Assembly: GCA_900472925.1 (NCBI GenBank)
Contig: UCJU01000031.1
Location: 126,746-167,966 of the forward strand
Origin: Hyphomicrobiales bacterium
GTDB lineage: Bacteria > Pseudomonadota > Alphaproteobacteria > Rhizobiales > Rhizobiaceae
Direction of reading: 5' to 3'
Length of the DNA stretch: 41,221 bases
In this document: in pieces, positions 7,911 through 16,088 of the stretch
Numbering within the stretch: position 1 is the first letter of the stretch
How the letters are laid out: each line of letters begins with the position of its first letter
The notes under the pieces: model-generated
The model's database searches: none
What the model was told of the DNA's origin: nothing
The model's input: only the letters and a program-made list of their open reading frames with translations
Program-made: the position numbers and the translations under genes

Positions 7911-7958
7911 GGGCTAGGCTGGTTGGTTGATCGCTGGTCGGTGATGGAGGAGGGATAA

Positions 7959-8106
7959 CTCCCCTCTGCCTGCCGGTGTCTTCCCCTATGAGGGGAGGAC
8001 GGCAGCAATGGCCGGCATCATTTATGTCTCAGTGCCTGATCAACGAAAGCACGAACCCTACCTTCTCTTCCCCACGCAGGGGAAGGGTCGTTGGCGGAGG
8101 GGCGTT
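7959..8106. repeat. Decayed copy of the family A intergenic repeat
   Basis: Sequence near 7959-8005 (CCCCTCTGCCTGCCGG, then CTTCCCCTATGAGGGGAGG) resembles the left arm of the element at 3577-3733. Sequence near 8064-8106 (CTTCCCCACGCAGGGGAAGG, then GGCGGAGGGGCG) resembles the right arm. The arms are diverged but in the same inverted order. The copy lies between the ends of two convergent genes. Confidence 0.6.
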
Positions 8107-8140
8107 GCAGACCCTCCACCACGATCCGTCATAATTGCGC

Positions 8141-9949
8141 TCAGGCAGCGCGCCGGAGAGATCCGGCGCGATCAAGCTTGAACGCGCCCACCATGGCGGA
8201 GAGCGAAGTGGTGGCGTTGGCGATGACTTGGCTCACGCCGCTGGTTTCTTCCACCATGGCTGCGTTCTGCTGCGTCATCTGATCCAGCGTGTTGACGCTG
8301 GTGCTGATCTCTTGCAGCCCCACGGACTGTTCGCGGGCCGCGGTGGCAATGCTGTCGATATTGACGTCGATCTGGGCGACGAAGTTTTCGATCTGGGTGA
8401 GGGCGCTACCGGTGGACTGAACGAGCGTGACACCGTTTGCGACCTGCTCGCCGGATTTGCCGATGAGATCGCGAATTTCCTTGGACGCCTTTGCAGAGCG
8501 CTGGGCCAACTCACGCACTTCCTGTGCGACCACGGCAAAGCCCTTGCCCGCTTCACCGGCACGGGCTGCCTCGACACCAGCGTTCAGCGCCAGAAGGTTG
8601 GTCTGGAAGGCGATTTCGTCGATGACACTGATGATCGACTTGATTTCGGCGGATGCGCTTTCGATGCGCTGCATGGCGCCAATCGCTTCATTGACGACGC
8701 CGGAGGACTGGCTGGCGGAAAGGCGTGCTTCCTTGACGAGATCGCGTGTTTCGTTGACGCGGGCCGTCGAGGTCTTGACGGTGGAGGCGACCTGCTCCAG
8801 TGCGGCTGCCGTCTCTTCCAGCGCTGCCGCCTGCTGTTCGGTGCGGCGTGACAGATCATTGGCGGCGCTGTTCATCTCATGGCCCTGATCGCGCAGGTGA
8901 TCGGCCTCGCCGAGGATTTTGGCAAGGGTGGATTGGAGGGTGCCAACCGAGGCGTTGAAATCCCCGCGCAGGGTTTCGAATTTGGCGTCGAAGCTGCGAT
9001 CGAGCGTCGCGCTGAGGTCGCAATGGGAGAGATTGTTGAGGCCGCCTCCGAGCTCTTCGATCGCAAAGCGCAGAGCATCTGCTTCCGCGATACGTTCTTT
9101 TTCGCGGTTTTCGCGTTCTTCATTGGTGGCAATCCGCGATTGCTCGGCCTCGCCTTCGAGCTGGCGTTTTGCCAGGCCTGAATCCCGGAAGACTGCCAGC
9201 GCGCGCGCCATGGCGCCGATTTCATCGTGACGCGCAAGATGTGGCGGTGCTTCGTCCAGATGGCCCTTGGCCATATGGGTCATGGTCTGCGTGATCTGCC
9301 GGATGGGGGCGATGGCACGGCGACGCAGGAAGATCGTTGTCGAGATGCTGAGGACAATCAAAAGGCCGCCCAGCGTGTAATTGGTGTTTTGCAGGAAGGT
9401 CGTTTGCGAAGCCGCTTCGGTTTCCTTGGCCTTGCCATAGACCGTACCCATGTCCACCAGCTGGTTGACGGCCTCTTCATGGTCGTGGAATTTCGTGCTG
9501 AGCAGATCGAGCGATGTGGTAATCTTTGCCGCATCTCCAGCGGCGAGCGTGGGCAGAGTGTCACTGTCTAGAACGGTCCAGAACGCATCGCCCTTGATCA
9601 GCACTTCGTTTTGCAACTGCTGCTTGAGGTTGTCAGGGAGCGTGGTGGTCTTCCAATATTCCCGTCGCTCCTGATACTGACCTTTGAGCACCTTGATGCG
9701 CTCGATGTTCTTTGCCATCCGATCGGGGTGAAGAGCCGCCTCGTTGGTCAGGGCATAGGTCTCTATGAGATAGAGCGGTGGCGGCAGGATATCTGCGATC
9801 AGATCCTTACTGTCGACGATTTCCTGATAGATCGGCCCATTCACCTTCAACGTATCAAGGGCGTAGGCGCCGGTCAGAAGGGTAAGAATGACGCCGGTGG
9901 CGAGGGCGACGCCGGTTGCGGTGACGAGTGCAGAAATCGACAGCTTCAT
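8141..9949 (-). CDS. Methyl-accepting chemotaxis protein
   Basis: A 602-residue chemoreceptor. A first membrane helix (about 7-30) precedes a periplasmic, largely helical sensor of about 160 residues, then a second membrane helix (about 191-209) and a HAMP domain ([15 protein letters not shown] to about 260). The cytoplasmic coiled coil carries the signalling tip around [20 protein letters not shown], with [20 protein letters not shown] after it; these bind CheA/CheW. Glu/Gln-rich methylation segments ([19 protein letters not shown]) are visible. The C-terminus (GSLRRAA) lacks the NWETF-type CheR-tethering pentapeptide. The ligand is unknown. It is a lone gene with an AT-rich region upstream; no chemotaxis operon is nearby. 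Confidence 0.95.
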   Translation of the reverse strand: MKLSISALVTATGVALATGVILTLLTGAYALDTLKVNGPIYQEIVDSKDLIADILPPPLYLIETYALTNEAALHPDRMAKNIERIKVLKGQYQERREYWKTTTLPDNLKQQLQNEVLIKGDAFWTVLDSDTLPTLAAGDAAKITTSLDLLSTKFHDHEEAVNQLVDMGTVYGKAKETEAASQTTFLQNTNYTLGGLLIVLSISTTIFLRRRAIAPIRQITQTMTHMAKGHLDEAPPHLARHDEIGAMARALAVFRDSGLAKRQLEGEAEQSRIATNEERENREKERIAEADALRFAIEELGGGLNNLSHCDLSATLDRSFDAKFETLRGDFNASVGTLQSTLAKILGEADHLRDQGHEMNSAANDLSRRTEQQAAALEETAAALEQVASTVKTSTARVNETRDLVKEARLSASQSSGVVNEAIGAMQRIESASAEIKSIISVIDEIAFQTNLLALNAGVEAARAGEAGKGFAVVAQEVRELAQRSAKASKEIRDLIGKSGEQVANGVTLVQSTGSALTQIENFVAQIDVNIDSIATAAREQSVGLQEISTSVNTLDQMTQQNAAMVEETSGVSQVIANATTSLSAMVGAFKLDRAGSLRRAA

Positions 9950-10049
9950 TGCGAAAGTCCGGAACGGTGACGAGGGAAAGGGTTGTTATCTGACGTGCCG
10001 GAGACCGGCTGGTATCGCATGTTGTGAAAAACCGGACGCTAGAAGCGGC

Positions 10050-10220
10050 TGATTAAACACTCGAACAAAGTATTCCTATTTATAATCTAAAAAGTTGTGA
10101 ATTTTGTTCTTCCACACCTGTATTTTCTCATCTTTTACTTGGATATGTTGATTTTCGATTAATATAATTTTTCATCGATGATTATTATTTTTGTCGAATT
10201 TTCTAATGTTTTATCGCCGT
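10050..10220. other. AT-rich intergenic segment upstream of the chemoreceptor
   Basis: The 371-base gap 9950-10320 holds no convincing gene. Its middle part, about 10050-10220, is strikingly AT-rich compared with the flanking DNA, with runs such as TTTATAATCTAAAAAG and GATTATTATTTTTGTCG. It lies 100-270 bases upstream of the chemoreceptor start (reverse strand) and beyond the end of the barrel gene. It is the likely promoter and upstream activator region of the chemoreceptor gene. I could not pick out a secure -35/-10 pair. Confidence 0.5.
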
Positions 10221-10320
10221 TTGCTTCTCGTCGTGTTGTCAATGCCTGCAAGCCAATTCGGGCTGATACAAACGCGATGAGTGACGCCTAATATGAGTGC
10301 GTCTTCGACGTGCAGCGCGT

Positions 10321-11484
10321 TCAGAAACTGCCGCTGAAGCGCGAGGAAACGGCACTGCCGCGATAGGCCGCGGTATCATCCTGCTCGTCGTGCAGAAGGC
10401 GGGAAAATTCAAGTTCCAGCTTGCGGTTCTTGCCGGTATCGAGCGCCAGCGTGGCGACGAGGCGACGTTCGCTGCTGTCGTTATCGTAGTAAATCCATTC
10501 CTTGTGGGTTTTTTCCACCGAGAGGTCGAAACCCAGTGTCTCGGTGAGTCTGGTTTTCATCACCGCCTTCCAGCGGCGCTGAAACTCGCCCAGTGCATCA
10601 TCCAGATCGTAGAGCGCGTAGTCCTGCGAGACAGCGGCGCCGACGGACAGGCGGTCATTGAGCGCCCACTCGGCTTCGGCGCGAAGGTAAGGTCGGGTGC
10701 GCTTGACTTGGCTGCCGACTTCATCGCCCGAGATCGTCGTCAGGCCCGCCTCCATCAACAGCGCGAGCTTGTCGCCGAACTTGCGACCGTAGGCCAGCGA
10801 GCCGCGCAGGTTGGTTGCGGGGAAGCGACCATAGAGGTCCTGCTGGCTATTTGGGATCAGGCTGGTGTTGTAGGCGAGGGTGACGCCGGCTTCACCGCCC
10901 GCCAGTGCGCGGATGTGCGTTGCCTTCAGGCCGAGCAGGGCTTCGTTGGCCTCCAGCCTTGTCGGCAGGAAATAGGCCGGGCGAAACCGCGCGGTCCCTT
11001 TCATCAGACTGGTGTAGCTGGCTGTCAGCGTATTCTTGCCGCCCAGCGCATCCAGTCTGGCTGCGCTCGAGACATCGAACTTATGGTCGAGACGGCGAAA
11101 GCCGACCGTCTCATCCGGCAACTTTAGAAAGATGTCGCCCGCATCGCTGCGCGTGCCGCGCATCTGGGCGCTCCATTCCAGCCGGTCGGAGATTTTGCGC
11201 GACAGCGTGACATCGACCCAGCTATTGTGTTCCTTGGCAAAGCCATAGCGCGGAATGCGAACTTCCTGATGGTTGAAGGAATAGCCGAACTTGGTGCCCT
11301 CACGCTCGATCTCCCCTTCGACACCAATGCTTGTGCGCAGGCTGAGAACCGCTATCCTGTTGATATCGCTGAAATAATTCGTGTCGTAAGCCGTTTCTAC
11401 ATCGTAAGTGACGCGTGGCTCGGCGCTTGCGCTTTGCGCGAAAGCAGCGCAGGTCAGCAACGCAACGACAATGCGACGCACCAT
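10321..11484 (-). CDS. Outer-membrane beta-barrel protein
   Basis: A 387-residue secreted protein. Signal peptide MVRRIVVALLTCAAFAQSASA is followed by EPRVTYDVETAYDTNYFSD. The rest is a long series of alternating amphipathic strands rich in Tyr, Arg, Thr and Leu, separated by charged turns (for example KFGYSFNHQEVRI, SWVDVTLSRKISDRLEWSAQ, RAEAEWALNDRLSVGAAVSQ). The protein ends in Phe (SSRFSGSF), the usual signal for Bam-mediated insertion. I count roughly 16-18 possible strands, so a closed barrel is likely. The start at 11484 is preferred: GGAG lies six bases before it and abuts the alternative ATG at 11490. The gene is divergent from the small secreted repeat protein at 11737, sharing one promoter region. 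Function unknown. Confidence 0.75.
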   Translation of the reverse strand: MVRRIVVALLTCAAFAQSASAEPRVTYDVETAYDTNYFSDINRIAVLSLRTSIGVEGEIEREGTKFGYSFNHQEVRIPRYGFAKEHNSWVDVTLSRKISDRLEWSAQMRGTRSDAGDIFLKLPDETVGFRRLDHKFDVSSAARLDALGGKNTLTASYTSLMKGTARFRPAYFLPTRLEANEALLGLKATHIRALAGGEAGVTLAYNTSLIPNSQQDLYGRFPATNLRGSLAYGRKFGDKLALLMEAGLTTISGDEVGSQVKRTRPYLRAEAEWALNDRLSVGAAVSQDYALYDLDDALGEFQRRWKAVMKTRLTETLGFDLSVEKTHKEWIYYDNDSSERRLVATLALDTGKNRKLELEFSRLLHDEQDDTAAYRGSAVSSRFSGSF

Positions 11485-11490
11485 GATCAT

Positions 11491-11736
11491 CTCCGATATC
11501 TAATTGAGTGATATCTTATAGATAGATGGTTAATAACATGTCGCCGAGCTCAGGCACTTGGCGTCGTTCGGCTTCGTTCGCAGGGACAGCCGGGCTCTGG
11601 CACGTATTTTATTCAATTTACAAATGTTAATATTAACGGTTTATTATAACATTAGCGTGTTCTTGCATTAGGTCGCGCTAATTGTACTGTCTGATCACGC
11701 CAAGCGGCGTTGTTTTAAAGATCAGAGGAGAGAGAA
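11491..11736. promoter_or_regulatory. Shared divergent promoter region, barrel protein / repeat protein
   Basis: This 246-base gap separates two divergent envelope genes. It is AT-rich around 11605-11655 and contains the perfect 12-base palindrome GTTAATATTAAC (11626-11637). A looser inverted pair AATGTTA (11623-11629) and TAACATT (11647-11653) overlaps it. These could be a binding site for one regulator acting on both genes. AGGAG at 11726-11730 is the ribosome site of the forward gene. Confidence 0.45.
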
Positions 11737-12036
11737 ATGCTTACAAAAATCGCATGTGTCACCATCGCTCTTACCGTTGCTTCCATGGCGCCTGCCAATG
11801 CGGGCGGACTGCTGGGCGGCCTTCTTTCAGGCAACAGCAACAAGGGCGGTCTGGTCAATGTATCGCCCGGTATCAATCTCGGCGTCGGCAACGTCCTGTC
11901 CGGAAACGGCATATTGAACGGCAACAAGACCGGATTGCTGAGCGGCATTCTCAACGGCAACAAGACATCCGTCGATGCCATCGGCAGCGGCAATGATAAC
12001 GACCGCGGTTATAACAAGAAGAAGCGTCGCCACTAG
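11737..12036 (+). CDS. Small secreted Gly/Asn-rich repeat protein
   Basis: A 99-residue protein with a clear signal peptide (MLTKIACVTIALTVASMAPANA, cut before GGLLGG). The mature 77 residues are rich in Gly, Asn, Leu and Ser with an imperfect repeat: SGNSNKGGL, then SGNGILNGNKTGLL, then SGILNGNKTSV. At DNA level AACGGCAACAAGAC recurs at 11917-11930 and 11953-11966, a 36-base (12-residue) period. The C-terminus is very basic (RGYNKKKRRH). Low-complexity secreted repeats of this kind suggest a surface or matrix component, but I know no named family. The start is backed by AGGAG six bases upstream, and a strong terminator follows at 12109-12137, so it is a single-gene transcript. Confidence 0.75.
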   Translation: MLTKIACVTIALTVASMAPANAGGLLGGLLSGNSNKGGLVNVSPGINLGVGNVLSGNGILNGNKTGLLSGILNGNKTSVDAIGSGNDNDRGYNKKKRRH

Positions 12037-12108
12037 CGCCAACCCCCCTCGTGCGTTTGACCCCGCGCACGGCGCAAAGGGCTTTATTATCTGCTGTAGA
12101 GTTGCGGA

Positions 12109-12137
12109 AGGGGAGCTGTAAAGCTCCCCTTTTTTTC
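12109..12137 (+). terminator. Rho-independent terminator of the repeat-protein gene
   Basis: AGGGGAGCT (12109-12117) pairs perfectly with AGCTCCCCT (12122-12130) around a GTAA loop and is followed by a run of T to 12136. It is a textbook forward-strand terminator 73 bases after the stop codon at 12036. It also lies beyond the end of the convergent WD40 gene. Confidence 0.9.
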
Positions 12138-12157
12138 GCAATTACATAGGGGTTTCA

Positions 12158-13150
12158 TCACCCCGTGATATCGACGATGCCGCAGTCACCGGCTTCGGAG
12201 GCGAAAGCCAGAAGCTTGCCGGTGTTGCTCCACGACATCGCCGTGATCGCGCCCTTGCCGGGGCGGCGCAGCAGGGCTTCCTTCTGGTCGGCCAGGCGAA
12301 CACCCAGAATCATGCCGTCGGCAAAGCCTACGGCCAGCACTTCGTCCAGCGGATGGAAGGCGACGTTGGTGACCATGATATTGGCGCGGGTGCCGAGTTC
12401 CAGCGGTGCCTTGCCCATCGGGCCGTCCTTGCCGGCAAAGGGCCAGACGATGGCAGCCGGTGCACCGGACGAGGCGAGCCACTTGCATTTGACGGACCAT
12501 GAGATGGATTTGACCTTGGCGGGATAGCCGGTCATGCGCATGTGGCGCGCTTCCATGCTGCCCTTGCTGGCCTCCATCTTCCAGCCGTGCAGCGCATTTT
12601 CCTGCATGGTGGTGACGAGGAACTTTCCATCTGCCGAAAAGGTGACGCCTGTGTGAGCACCCTTCCAGTCGAGATCGATCGGATCACCTGCGGTTGCTAC
12701 CCAGTGCAGGGATACGCCATTGTAGCGGGCAGCGGCGATGCGCAGGCCCTTCGGCGCGAAGGCGATTGCCTCCACTGTGCGTTCTTCCTGAAATTCCTTG
12801 ACGGTGCCGTCTGCCATGCACACGAAGCTGGACTTGCCGACGCCGTAGGCAATTGCATTCTGCGGTCCGCCTGCGACCACGTTGATCCACTTGCGCGGCA
12901 CATGGGCAAGCTCGTTGACCGTGCCGTCATGGCCAATGCGCAGCACCTTGCCATCCTCGCCGCCGGTCAGCAGCGTGGCGCTGTAGGGATCTCGGATGCA
13001 AGTGAGAAGACCCTGATGCGCCTCGATGACCTTTTCCCCGCCATCCAGCCGGTGAATGTTACCAGCGGCCGTGGCAAAAAGCGGAATATCGCCCAGAAAA
13101 TGCGTCGCGACGACGTGGCCTTCGAGGTCAAGAGGGGCAACGGTGGGCAT
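12158..13150 (-). CDS. WD40-repeat protein
   Basis: A 330-residue cytoplasmic protein made of beta-propeller-like repeats. WD-type units are recognisable in LLTGGEDGKVLRI, VEAIAFAPKGLRIAAARYNGVSLHW, GVTFSADGKFLVTTMQENALHGWK, VKSISWSVKCKWLASSGAPAAIVW, VTNVAFHPLDEVLAVGFADGMILGV and ITAMSWSNTGKLLAFASEAGDCGIV, about seven blades. No signal peptide is present. The start at 13150 is chosen as the first ATG (MPTVAPLDLEG); a GTG at 13201 is possible but would add a basic tail. It lies downstream of the COG0523 GTPase gene on the same strand, separated by a repeat element. A scaffold or partner role in metal handling is only inferred from that position. Confidence 0.85.
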   Translation of the reverse strand: MPTVAPLDLEGHVVATHFLGDIPLFATAAGNIHRLDGGEKVIEAHQGLLTCIRDPYSATLLTGGEDGKVLRIGHDGTVNELAHVPRKWINVVAGGPQNAIAYGVGKSSFVCMADGTVKEFQEERTVEAIAFAPKGLRIAAARYNGVSLHWVATAGDPIDLDWKGAHTGVTFSADGKFLVTTMQENALHGWKMEASKGSMEARHMRMTGYPAKVKSISWSVKCKWLASSGAPAAIVWPFAGKDGPMGKAPLELGTRANIMVTNVAFHPLDEVLAVGFADGMILGVRLADQKEALLRRPGKGAITAMSWSNTGKLLAFASEAGDCGIVDITG

Positions 13151-13219
13151 GGGTGTCGGGTCTTTCCGTGTTTTCTTTTTACTCGGTCGTGGAAAGAGCA
13201 CCTTGATGGCAAATCCCTT

Positions 13220-13316
13220 TCCGTCGTCATGCTCGGGCCTGTCCCGGGCATCTGATATGGCTCGATTTTGGTGAGGTGGTCAGATCCTCGGGACAAGCCC
13301 GAGGATGACGACGGAG
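13220..13316. repeat. Intergenic inverted repeat, family B (diverged)
   Basis: The left arm (about 13220-13254, CCGTCGTCATGCTCGGGC onwards) and the right arm (about 13282-13316, AGATCCTCGGGACAAGCC onwards) are inverted repeats of about 35 bases with a few mismatches. The core, CATCCTCGGGCTTG-TCCCGAGGAT, is the same as in the perfect copy at 36357-36442. It lies between the COG0523 and WD40 genes. Confidence 0.8.
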
Positions 13317-13359
13317 GGGATGGTGCCGGTTCCGTCCCACTCACCGCGGTGCAGCCCAA

Positions 13360-14475
13360 TCAGGCAGCGGCGACGCATGCCTTGAAGCTGTTTTCCAGCT
13401 TTTCGCGATCCAGATCACGGCCGATGAAGACGAGGCGGCTTTCTCGCTTTTCGCCGTCTTTCCAGGGGCGCTGGTGATCGCCTTCGATGATCATGTGAAC
13501 GCCCTGAACGACGTAACGCTCTGCGTCATCCTTGAAGGCGATGATGCCCTTGAGGCGCAGGATTTTCGGGCCGTCGGTTTGCGTCACTTTCTGAATCCAC
13601 GGGAAGAAACGCTCGGCATTCATCTCGCCGCCGCGCAGCGAAACGGACTGAACCGTCACATCATGGATGGGCGAGGGGGCGTGGTGGTGATGTCCGTGAT
13701 CGTGATGGTCGTGCCCGTGATCATGCCCGTGGCCATGATCATGGTCATGATGATGGTGATCATGACTATGGTCGTGCCCGCAATCGGGACCGCAGACGTG
13801 GTCGTCATGATCATGCGCGAGGAAGTGCGGATCGTTTTCCAGCGCACGTTCCAGATTGAACGCGCCCTGATTGAGAACATGGGCAAGATCGACGCCGGAG
13901 CGGCTGGTCTTGTGAATGCGGGCCGATGGATTGATGGCGCGAACGACATCTTCGATCACAGCCAGTTCTTCCGGCGTGACGAGGTCCGTCTTGTTGATGA
14001 CGACGACATCGGCAAAAGCGATCTGGTCTTCGGCTTCGCGGCTGTCCTTCAGGCGCAGCGGCAGGTGCTTTGCATCCACCAGCGCGATCACGGCATCGAG
14101 CTCAGTCTTGGCGCGCACATCGTCATCCATGAAGAAGGTCTGAGCGACGGGAACGGGATCGGCAAGGCCGGTTGTCTCGACGATGATGCCATCGAAACGG
14201 CCGGGACGGCGCATCAGGCCTTCGACAACGCGGATGAGATCGCCGCGCACGGTGCAGCAAACGCAGCCATTGTTCATTTCGTAGATTTCTTCGTCCGACT
14301 CCACGATCAGATCGTTGTCGATGCCGATTTCACCGAATTCATTGACGATGACGGCGTATTTCTTGCCGTGATTTTCCGAAAGGATGCGGTTGAGAAGCGT
14401 GGTTTTGCCCGCGCCCAGATAACCCGTCAATACGGTTACAGGGATTGGCTTGATGGTGGTTGCTGCTTCGGTCAT
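13360..14475 (-). CDS. COG0523 (CobW/ZNG-type) GTPase metallochaperone
   Basis: A 371-residue G3E GTPase of the COG0523 group, which use GTP hydrolysis to load or move metals such as zinc or cobalt in the cytoplasm. Walker A is GYLGAGKT (18-25), the metal motif CVCC is at 71-74, ETTGLADP (100-107) is switch/Walker B-like and NKTD (161-164) is the base-specificity motif. Residues about 221-265 form a loop with more than 20 histidines plus CGPDC, a strong metal-binding or storage segment. The C-terminal CobW_C domain follows ([16 protein letters not shown] to the end). It is followed by the WD40 gene on the same strand. I saw no clear Zur-type operator upstream, so the metal (zinc most likely) is an inference. 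Confidence 0.93.
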   Translation of the reverse strand: MTEAATTIKPIPVTVLTGYLGAGKTTLLNRILSENHGKKYAVIVNEFGEIGIDNDLIVESDEEIYEMNNGCVCCTVRGDLIRVVEGLMRRPGRFDGIIVETTGLADPVPVAQTFFMDDDVRAKTELDAVIALVDAKHLPLRLKDSREAEDQIAFADVVVINKTDLVTPEELAVIEDVVRAINPSARIHKTSRSGVDLAHVLNQGAFNLERALENDPHFLAHDHDDHVCGPDCGHDHSHDHHHHDHDHGHGHDHGHDHHDHGHHHHAPSPIHDVTVQSVSLRGGEMNAERFFPWIQKVTQTDGPKILRLKGIIAFKDDAERYVVQGVHMIIEGDHQRPWKDGEKRESRLVFIGRDLDREKLENSFKACVAAA

Positions 14476-14496
14476 GAGAAACCTCTGAAGATGACG

Positions 14497-14511
14497 AGCC
14501 GCGTCGCGGCT
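14497..14511. promoter_or_regulatory. Short GC-rich palindrome upstream of the COG0523 gene
   Basis: AGCCGCG (14497-14503) and CGCGGCT (14505-14511) form a perfect 15-base palindrome about one base, 22 bases upstream of the COG0523 start codon. With almost no loop it is more likely a protein site than an RNA hairpin. It does not resemble a Zur or Fur box. Function unknown. Confidence 0.35.
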
Positions 14512-14553
14512 TTGAATGCGTTGCCGTTCATATAGGCGTGTGGCGGAATGAGT

Positions 14554-15378
14554 TCAAAGAGAATCTGCCGAAGTTTTTTGATCCGAGCTTTCAAGCAAAT
14601 TCATGTCGAAGGCCGAGACGTCCTCCAAAAGCTCCAGCAATCCCGCCACGGAATGAGCGATGATCGCCTCGCCCTTTTCCGCCGTGGCTAGAGTGGCGTT
14701 GCCTGCGGCACCCTGCGCGTTCAGGTCCGACATGCGCCAGCCAAAGGCGTGCGGGCCATAGGCACGCAGATGTTTAAAGTCTGTGGCGTATTGAGACTGC
14801 TTGGACGCGAAATTCTCCGTCTTGTCCATGTGCACCAGCTGCGGGTGCAAGGCCAGCATGACAGAGGTTTCGACATCGCCGCCGTGGATATCGACCGCTT
14901 TCTCTTCAGGGGTGATAAGGCCTGGCGGCATGCCGAAACGGGTCCAGCTGGTGGCGACCGCCAGCATGTCGAACCTTGCTCTGGCTTCGGTGGCGACGAT
15001 GGTCATCAGCGGGGAATTGCCGCCATGGGCGTTCAGCATCACGAATTTGCGGATGCCCTTGTTGTGCTGAGCTTCGGCAATGCCGAGCCAGCGGTTTACG
15101 GCTTCATCGAAGGCAAGCGTCTTCGTGCCTGACACATCCATGTGCTCGATGGAATAGCCGACCGGTTCCGTGGGCAGGAAACGGATCGGCGCGTTGGGCG
15201 CGAGCGCCTGTTTCAACCGCTCCACAATGCCGTCTGCGATCAGCGTATCCGTCTCGAATGGGAGGTGCGGGCCATGCTGCTCATGGGCACCCAAAGGCAG
15301 CACGGCAATGATCTCGTTTTGCGCGTAAGGTGCAGCTGTTACGTTATTGTCGTGAATATGCGTATATGTGTCAGACAT
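14554..15378 (-). CDS. Creatininase family amidohydrolase
   Basis: A 274-residue cytoplasmic metal-dependent hydrolase of the creatininase/MftE family, which opens cyclic amides or trims peptides. Metal and active-site motifs are visible: LGAHEQHGPHLPFETD (29-44, with Glu33, His35 and Asp44), LNAHGGN (near 115-121) and DIHGGDVETS with the final Glu ligand. Members include creatinine amidohydrolase and MftE; length and motifs cannot choose between substrates. It is divergent from the MarR gene with a 78-base gap and lies upstream of the COG0523 gene on the same strand, 78 bases apart. No strong ribosome site is seen at 15378. Confidence 0.88.
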   Translation of the reverse strand: MSDTYTHIHDNNVTAAPYAQNEIIAVLPLGAHEQHGPHLPFETDTLIADGIVERLKQALAPNAPIRFLPTEPVGYSIEHMDVSGTKTLAFDEAVNRWLGIAEAQHNKGIRKFVMLNAHGGNSPLMTIVATEARARFDMLAVATSWTRFGMPPGLITPEEKAVDIHGGDVETSVMLALHPQLVHMDKTENFASKQSQYATDFKHLRAYGPHAFGWRMSDLNAQGAAGNATLATAEKGEAIIAHSVAGLLELLEDVSAFDMNLLESSDQKTSADSL

Positions 15379-15456
15379 CTGGCGATCTGCGCCCGTATTC
15401 GTTAAGTGTTACCAAGAACATATCGTCGTCCGGGACTTCAGGAAAGGCATTTGCTG

Positions 15457-15966
15457 ATGAGCAAGGATAAGCTGGCCAAAAAGAACAAGTCCGAGAAGAA
15501 AGCCAAGTCCGGTAAAAAGAAGGACGTGACGTTCAACCCGGAAGAGCTGGCTCAGTCCATTACCCAGGCCGCACGCTCCATGCGCACGGCGCTGAGCCAT
15601 AATCTTGCAGCCAGCGGTCTTTATGCGGGCCAGGACGGCGTGATCCTGGCGCTTGCGCAGGAAGGCAGCATGACGCCGGGGCAAATCGCGCAGAAGCTTG
15701 GCGTCAAGGCACCGACGATGACTCGCACGATTGGCCGTATGGAGGCGCAGGGTTTTGTCGAGCGCAGCGCCGGTGATGGTGATGGACGCCTGACCATGGT
15801 GAAGCTGACCGATGCGGGCATGAAAAGCGTCGAGCATATCAACACATCACTGGCGGACTGCAATGCGCGGGCTGTGGACGGATTGTCCGCCAAGGAAGTA
15901 AAAACGGTGGTGAAACTACTGCGCACCATCGATGCGAATTTGCAGTCTTTTGAATCAATCGATTAA
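15457..15966 (+). CDS. MarR family transcriptional regulator
   Basis: A 169-residue regulator with a lysine-rich N-terminal extension (KDKLAKKNKSEKKAKSGKKK) before the MarR winged helix-turn-helix. The DNA-binding part spans roughly residues 62-118: GQDGVILALAQEGSMTPGQIAQKLGVKAPTMTRTIGRMEAQGFVER, with the wing SAGDGDGRLTMVKLT. The dimerisation helices flank it. The start at 15457 is preferred over 15406 because AGGAAAGG lies about nine bases before it. It is divergent from the creatininase gene, a usual arrangement for a MarR target. A perfect dyad lies between it and the LacI gene. Confidence 0.9.
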   Translation: MSKDKLAKKNKSEKKAKSGKKKDVTFNPEELAQSITQAARSMRTALSHNLAASGLYAGQDGVILALAQEGSMTPGQIAQKLGVKAPTMTRTIGRMEAQGFVERSAGDGDGRLTMVKLTDAGMKSVEHINTSLADCNARAVDGLSAKEVKTVVKLLRTIDANLQSFESID

Positions 15967-16024
15967 AATTTTGAATCTGACTTCTAAGGCCACTTTGAAT
16001 CTCTTAAAATTGTTGCGCGTTTTG

Positions 16025-16050
16025 TTTAAATTGTTTAGTCACAATTTAAA
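16025..16050. promoter_or_regulatory. Perfect AT-rich dyad upstream of the LacI gene
   Basis: TTTAAATTGT (16025-16034) and ACAATTTAAA (16041-16050) are perfect 10-base inverted repeats with a 6-base spacer. The dyad lies 58 bases after the MarR stop and 38 bases before the LacI start. The TTGT-N6-ACAA core resembles MarR-type sites more than the spacer-free LacI type. It lacks the G+C stem of a terminator. Confidence 0.6.
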
Positions 16051-16088
16051 GGCTGCGGAGGCGGCTTGCGTGACCGTGGGAGGATACT

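Noticed and set aside
13474..14535. 353-codon forward frame opposite the COG0523 gene
   Set aside because: Its Met/Val-rich stretch is simply the complement of the His codons in the reverse-strand metal loop.
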